Below the pieces are notes generated by a model that did no database searches, was not told where the DNA came from, and worked only from the letters and a program-made list of their open reading frames with translations. From Gillisia sp. CAL575 (GTDB lineage Bacteria > Bacteroidota > Bacteroidia > Flavobacteriales > Flavobacteriaceae): a stretch of 64,000 bases of DNA. Made by a program: the position numbers and the translations under genes. Positions 60,714-64,000 of the stretch are shown piece by piece. How positions within the stretch are numbered: the stretch's first letter is position 1; each line of letters opens with the position of its first letter. The stretch covers positions 1 through 64,000 of the forward strand of contig NZ_APHJ01000024.1 of assembly GCF_000403785.1 (NCBI RefSeq). The letters are read 5' to 3'.

Positions 60714-61304
60714 CTAATTTTTATCAGTGTTTATCAGAATTTCGTGAAGATTTCGCACCTGCTCTTTTGTAGATGAAAGATTTTTATTGAAAATTTCGAA
60801 ATTAGATAATTTTCTTTTTTCTTCATCGCTCCATTGATGCTTCATTCTTGCTTCAATTTCTTCCAGGGTACTTTTATCTCGAGCCTGCAATCTTTTTATT
60901 CGATCTTCTAGTGGAGCGGTAACTAAAATCACAAGATCACAATTTTTATAACCTCCAGATTCAAATAGAATAGCAGCTTCATAAAGCACATAAGAGCTGT
61001 CTTGCTTATTCTTCCATTTAATAAAATCTCTAGCCACTGCTGGATGCACGATTTCATTTAATTGCTGAAGTTTTTCTGGGGAATTAAATACCTTATCTGC
61101 TATATATTTTCTATCTAAATGTCCATCGTTATAAGCTTGTTCCCCAAACAATGAAACAATCTTAGCTTTAACTTCCGAGTTGGTATTCATTAAATACTTC
61201 CCAGCATCATCTGCAATATAAATAGGCACTTTTAATTCTTTAAGAAAGCTGGCTACTGTAGTTTTCCCACTACCTATTCCTCCGGTAAGTCCTACTATCC
61301 TCAT
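60714..61304 (-). CDS. coaE: Dephospho-CoA kinase
   Basis: Last enzyme of coenzyme A synthesis, phosphorylating the 3'-hydroxyl of dephospho-CoA; 196 residues. P-loop GGIGSGKT (8-15), IADDAGKYLM, the EIVHPAVARDFIKW segment and LFESGGYKNCDLVILVTAP are CoaE motifs. The start overlaps the YbbR-like stop by 4 bp, so it is translationally coupled to it. Confidence 0.96.
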   Translation of the reverse strand: MRIVGLTGGIGSGKTTVASFLKELKVPIYIADDAGKYLMNTNSEVKAKIVSLFGEQAYNDGHLDRKYIADKVFNSPEKLQQLNEIVHPAVARDFIKWKNKQDSSYVLYEAAILFESGGYKNCDLVILVTAPLEDRIKRLQARDKSTLEEIEARMKHQWSDEEKRKLSNFEIFNKNLSSTKEQVRNLHEILINTDKN

Positions 61305-62257
61305 CGTTTAATTACAAATTGAATTTTCTTCTCGTTAAGCCTAATATTGTTTACTTGTGTTGGTTCTTCTATAATTTGTGCAATTAAAAATCCATCACTG
61401 TCGTGTGAATTTTTAAAATCTACAGCAACTACAAAGGAAGAGGTATCAATTTTTTCAAAGTCCTTTAAGCTCACCTGATAATAAATAACAACATCTTTGG
61501 GAAAGATTACCACATTAGTTCCCTCTGGTACATTTAGTAATTTTATTGGAATCTCCACTTTGCCTTCAGTAAATTTTTCAGTCCTAACCGAGTAATTTAC
61601 CTCCTCTTGATAAAATGAAACATCTTTAATATTACCTGTCTCCAATTGAACTTTCCCTTGCACATCATTGCTAATATTATTGATCTTTAAAGGTTTCGTA
61701 TTTATTGATCTAAGCGTATCTAAAATGTTAGCAGAACCACTCACCATCACAGAATCTGGTTGTAGCTTTATCTCTTCTAATGCTGAATAACCCACAGAAA
61801 AACTGAGATCTATAGTAGATAAAACAACAATTTTTTTAACCGCTCTTTGTTCAAAGTTTATTTTTACATTCTTCTGAAGAAAAACAACTTTTTCATAATC
61901 AAGATTTAACTGTGATAAAATAGCAGTCTTTTGTTGTTCAAGATCATAGAAAAGTGACTTTCCATCCTCAGTGGCATCACTAATATCTATGGTTATTTTT
62001 TGAGGAAAAACTCTGTTCCAGGCAATATAAAAACCGCGATCACGAATCCTTAGATCTAACGTTCTGGGAGTATCTCCTACCAAGATTTTATCCTTTGGAA
62101 GATTGGTGTAAATAATAGGCATTTCTAATACCTCGGTGTATTCCTTTGAAAATTGGACAACTACCCATATCACCGCGGAAAATCCAAGAAAAAATGAGAA
62201 AGTCTTTAGAGGCCCTCTTTTAATCCATGGTTTTCTTTCTTTCAATTTAGTTTTCAT
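61301..62257 (-). CDS. YbbR/CdaR-like membrane-anchored protein
   Basis: Protein of 318 residues with one N-terminal membrane anchor (about 17-37, TFSFFLGFSAVIWVVVQFS) and extracytoplasmic YbbR-like beta repeats (DLRIRDRGFYIAW, VKINFEQRAVKK, SVMVSGSANILDTL). In Firmicutes YbbR/CdaR regulates the CdaA cyclase; no cdaA is nearby, so that role is not claimed here. It overlaps the glycosyltransferase stop by 11 bp and coaE by 4 bp, forming a tight GT2-YbbR-coaE unit. Confidence 0.82.
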   Translation of the reverse strand: MKTKLKERKPWIKRGPLKTFSFFLGFSAVIWVVVQFSKEYTEVLEMPIIYTNLPKDKILVGDTPRTLDLRIRDRGFYIAWNRVFPQKITIDISDATEDGKSLFYDLEQQKTAILSQLNLDYEKVVFLQKNVKINFEQRAVKKIVVLSTIDLSFSVGYSALEEIKLQPDSVMVSGSANILDTLRSINTKPLKINNISNDVQGKVQLETGNIKDVSFYQEEVNYSVRTEKFTEGKVEIPIKLLNVPEGTNVVIFPKDVVIYYQVSLKDFEKIDTSSFVVAVDFKNSHDSDGFLIAQIIEEPTQVNNIRLNEKKIQFVIKR

Positions 62258-63257
62258 TTGTAAAAAATAGCTTAGGAAATGCTTCCTGAGGTTGCATTTT
62301 TAAAAATTTCAGTTTCCATATAGAGTTTAAATAGCCTACACCATATCCTAGGAACTGTATAAATGTTGCTATTATTGCAGCAATTCCAATATAAACACTT
62401 TTATTTTTTATTCCCGCATCTATTCCAATTATTAAAAAATAGAGCAAATAAAGCCATATTAAAAACGAAGCTCCTAGCAACCATATAATTAGTGCAAATA
62501 CAAATCCTGCAATAAATAAAGAAGGAAACCAAAAAGTGATTTTAGCAGATTCAGGATGCCAGGAATTTAAAATTGGACGCACCATTCCAAATTTATTTAC
62601 TTGAGTATAGAATTTATTCCAATCTATTCTGCGTTTATGAAAAACTACTGCATTTGGAATAAGTATAGTTTGAAAACCTACTTTAAGTAATCGCAATGCC
62701 AGATCTGGATCTTCACCTGGATGGATCAGTCCGAAACCTCCAGATTCTAAAAAGGCTGTTTTAGACAAACCCATATTAAAACTTCGTGGCTGAAATTTAT
62801 TAACAGCTTGCTTGTTTCCGCGAATTCCTCCTGTGGTTAATAAGGAAGTCATCGAATAGTTAATCGCTTTTTGAAGATCTGTAAAACTTTCGTGTGCCGA
62901 ATCTGGACCACCAAAACAATCGTAATAATTAGAAGTTAAAAAAGAATCTACTTCTTGTAAATAATTTGGAGGAAGTATTACATCTGAATCCAGAATAAGG
63001 AAGTAGTTTCCTTTAGCCAGTTTCATTCCATAATTTCTAGAATCTCCTGGCCCAGTATTCTCTTTGTAATAATAACTGATATTCAGACTATCTTCAAACT
63101 CCTTAATAATTTCTTCTGAAGAAATAGTAGAACCATCTTCCACAATTACTATTTCAAAGCTGCCATTAAAATCCAATTCTTTCAAGCTCACCAATAATTC
63201 TCGGATCTCATCTGGCCTATTGAAAACAGGGATTATAAAAGAATATTCTAATAGCAT
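62247..63257 (-). CDS. Family 2 glycosyltransferase with membrane segments
   Basis: GT-A fold sugar transferase of 336 residues, probably adding a sugar from a nucleotide donor to an envelope glycan or lipid. N-terminal YSFIIPVFNRPDEIRELLVSL, catalytic metal-binding DSD (Asp90, Asp92), acceptor ED motif Glu182-Asp183 (GEDPDLALRL) and HKRR. Three or four membrane segments follow (about 240-312). The substrate is unknown. First in the overlapping GT2-YbbR-coaE operon; fabI ends 80 bp upstream behind a hairpin terminator. Confidence 0.9.
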   Translation of the reverse strand: MLLEYSFIIPVFNRPDEIRELLVSLKELDFNGSFEIVIVEDGSTISSEEIIKEFEDSLNISYYYKENTGPGDSRNYGMKLAKGNYFLILDSDVILPPNYLQEVDSFLTSNYYDCFGGPDSAHESFTDLQKAINYSMTSLLTTGGIRGNKQAVNKFQPRSFNMGLSKTAFLESGGFGLIHPGEDPDLALRLLKVGFQTILIPNAVVFHKRRIDWNKFYTQVNKFGMVRPILNSWHPESAKITFWFPSLFIAGFVFALIIWLLGASFLIWLYLLYFLIIGIDAGIKNKSVYIGIAAIIATFIQFLGYGVGYLNSIWKLKFLKMQPQEAFPKLFFTNEN

Positions 63258-63293
63258 TTCTAATAAAAATTTAGATTTTTTAAGATAAAACTA

Positions 63294-63312
63294 AGCCCCG
63301 ATATTCGGGGCT
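63294..63312 (-). terminator. Terminator after fabI
   Basis: Perfect 8-bp GC-rich stem AGCCCCGA / TCGGGGCT with a 3-nt loop, followed on the minus strand by TTAGTTTTATC, a weak T-tract. Confidence 0.75.
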
Positions 63313-63337
63313 AAATTCTTTATATTTTCCATGGATA

Positions 63338-64000
63338 TTACTCCATATCTTTCATAAAAGTATCCATTACTTGCTGGCTAACTCCCATATTTGAAAATCC
63401 ACCATCATTATAAAGATTTTGAAGTGTTACTCTTTTTGTAAGATCAGAAAATAAAGAAATAGTATAATTTGCACAATCCATAGCAGTTGCATTTCCAAGT
63501 GGAGACATTTTATCTGCATAAGCTATAAATCCGTCAAATCCTTTTACTCCTTGTCCAGCAGTAGTTGGCGTTGGAGATTGAGAAATAGTATTTACTCTTA
63601 CCTTTTTATCTTTTCCGAAGAAATATCCAAAACTACGAGCAATAGATTCTAAATACGCTTTATTATCTGCCATGTCATTGTAATCTGGGAACACTCGTTG
63701 TGCTGCCATATATGTTAATGCCACAATACTTCCCCACTCATTCATCGCATCTTTTTTGTAAAGAGCTTGCATGGTTTTATGGAAAGAAACCGCAGAAACA
63801 TCCCAACCTTTGGTTGTATAATCATAATTCATATCTGTATAGTGATTACCTTTTCTCACGTTTACAGACATTCCTATAGAATGCAATACAAAATCTAATT
63901 TCCCGCCAAGAATCTCTTGAGCTTTATCTACTAAATTTTCAAGATCTTCTACTTTCGTAGCATCTGCAGGGATAATTTGGGAATTTGTTTTTTCAGCAAG
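63338..64000 (-). CDS. fabI: Enoyl-[acyl-carrier-protein] reductase, N-terminus cut by window end
   Basis: Last reductive step of the fatty-acid elongation cycle, NADH-dependent. The visible 220 residues are the C-terminal part; the frame is open to position 64000, so about 50 N-terminal residues, including the nucleotide motif, are outside. Signatures: VLHSIGMSVNVRKGN, the Tyr-x6-Lys catalytic pair in PDYNDMADNKAYLES, preceded by LTYMAAQ, and the C-terminal SPTPTTAGQGVKGFDGF and MSPLGNATAMDCANY loops of flavobacterial FabI. Identification is secure even though the start is missing. Confidence 0.93.
   Translation of the reverse strand, partial: LAEKTNSQIIPADATKVEDLENLVDKAQEILGGKLDFVLHSIGMSVNVRKGNHYTDMNYDYTTKGWDVSAVSFHKTMQALYKKDAMNEWGSIVALTYMAAQRVFPDYNDMADNKAYLESIARSFGYFFGKDKKVRVNTISQSPTPTTAGQGVKGFDGFIAYADKMSPLGNATAMDCANYTISLFSDLTKRVTLQNLYNDGGFSNMGVSQQVMDTFMKDME

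Noticed and set aside
61301-62257. c-di-AMP regulatory system based on the YbbR/CdaR-like protein
   Set aside because: No diadenylate cyclase gene lies in the window; YbbR repeats alone do not prove this role.

Overview
The window is chromosomal DNA of a Bacteroidota bacterium, almost certainly a marine-type Flavobacteriaceae (Gramella/Christiangramia-like is a guess I cannot test here). The evidence is a SusC/SusD pair, two further large TonB-dependent receptors with carboxypeptidase-like N-terminal domains, lipoproteins with short Cys lipoboxes, a giant HYR-repeat surface protein with a type IX secretion C-terminal domain, DUF5686 and DUF6503 proteins, low GC, and repeated TAnnTTTG (-7) promoter boxes typical of the Bacteroidota housekeeping sigma factor. 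No rRNA, tRNA, CRISPR array, transposase or phage gene was seen.

Layout. 1-10.1 kb is an alpha-glucan/maltodextrin utilisation locus: an MFS sugar transporter (cut by the window start), a LacI-type regulator, then susC, susD, a SusE/F-like glycan-binding lipoprotein and a GH13 alpha-amylase lipoprotein. A perfect 16-bp LacI-type palindrome lies between lacI and susC, a 15/16 copy lies inside susC and a weaker one precedes the transporter. 10.1-11.1 kb is an aldose 1-epimerase. 11.3-20.5 kb is a nitrogen-assimilation block: gltB-gltD (glutamate synthase) diverges from a porin-PII-amtB operon, with two large perfect inverted repeats in the shared intergenic region. 20.7-29.6 kb holds unlinked housekeeping and membrane genes: DUF1456, an MscS channel, sucC, an MFS efflux pump, lysA-like decarboxylase, a DUF389 membrane protein with a kinase-like N-terminus, a CAT-like acyltransferase and an FKBP lipoprotein. 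30.2-37.5 kb has a TonB receptor, a flavin monooxygenase and an Oar-like TonB receptor.

37.5-40.8 kb is a small-gene, AT-rich, less conserved stretch: a DUF4352-like lipoprotein, a DUF1801 gene split by a frameshift in an A9 run, an ABM-domain protein, and a tiny membrane protein followed by a lone ABC ATPase. 40.8-53.1 kb is mostly core: a DUF6503 lipoprotein, smpB, a DUF5686 protein, pcm, a Gfo/Idh oxidoreductase, 3-hydroxybutyryl-CoA dehydrogenase, DUF1015, a YggS protein, an exonuclease/GIY-YIG nuclease fusion, a voltage-gated K+ channel and miaA. REP-like dispersed repeats occupy gaps at 44.8, 46.8 and 53.2 kb. 53.4-58.2 kb is the giant HYR/T9SS protein with a recent 513-bp internal duplication. 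58.4-64 kb contains an RprX/RprY-type two-component system, coaE, a YbbR/CdaR-like protein, a family 2 glycosyltransferase and the C-terminal part of fabI (cut by the window end).

I did not find an obviously new defence or mobile system. The most interesting leads are regulatory: the LacI operator set with an intragenic near-perfect copy, the paired palindromes of the nitrogen block that share a TGATAAT word, two complex nested intergenic hairpins, and the A9 frameshift. Protein-level oddities are the degenerate lipid-kinase/DUF389 fusion, the divergent PII T-loop, and the zinc-ribbon K+ channel.
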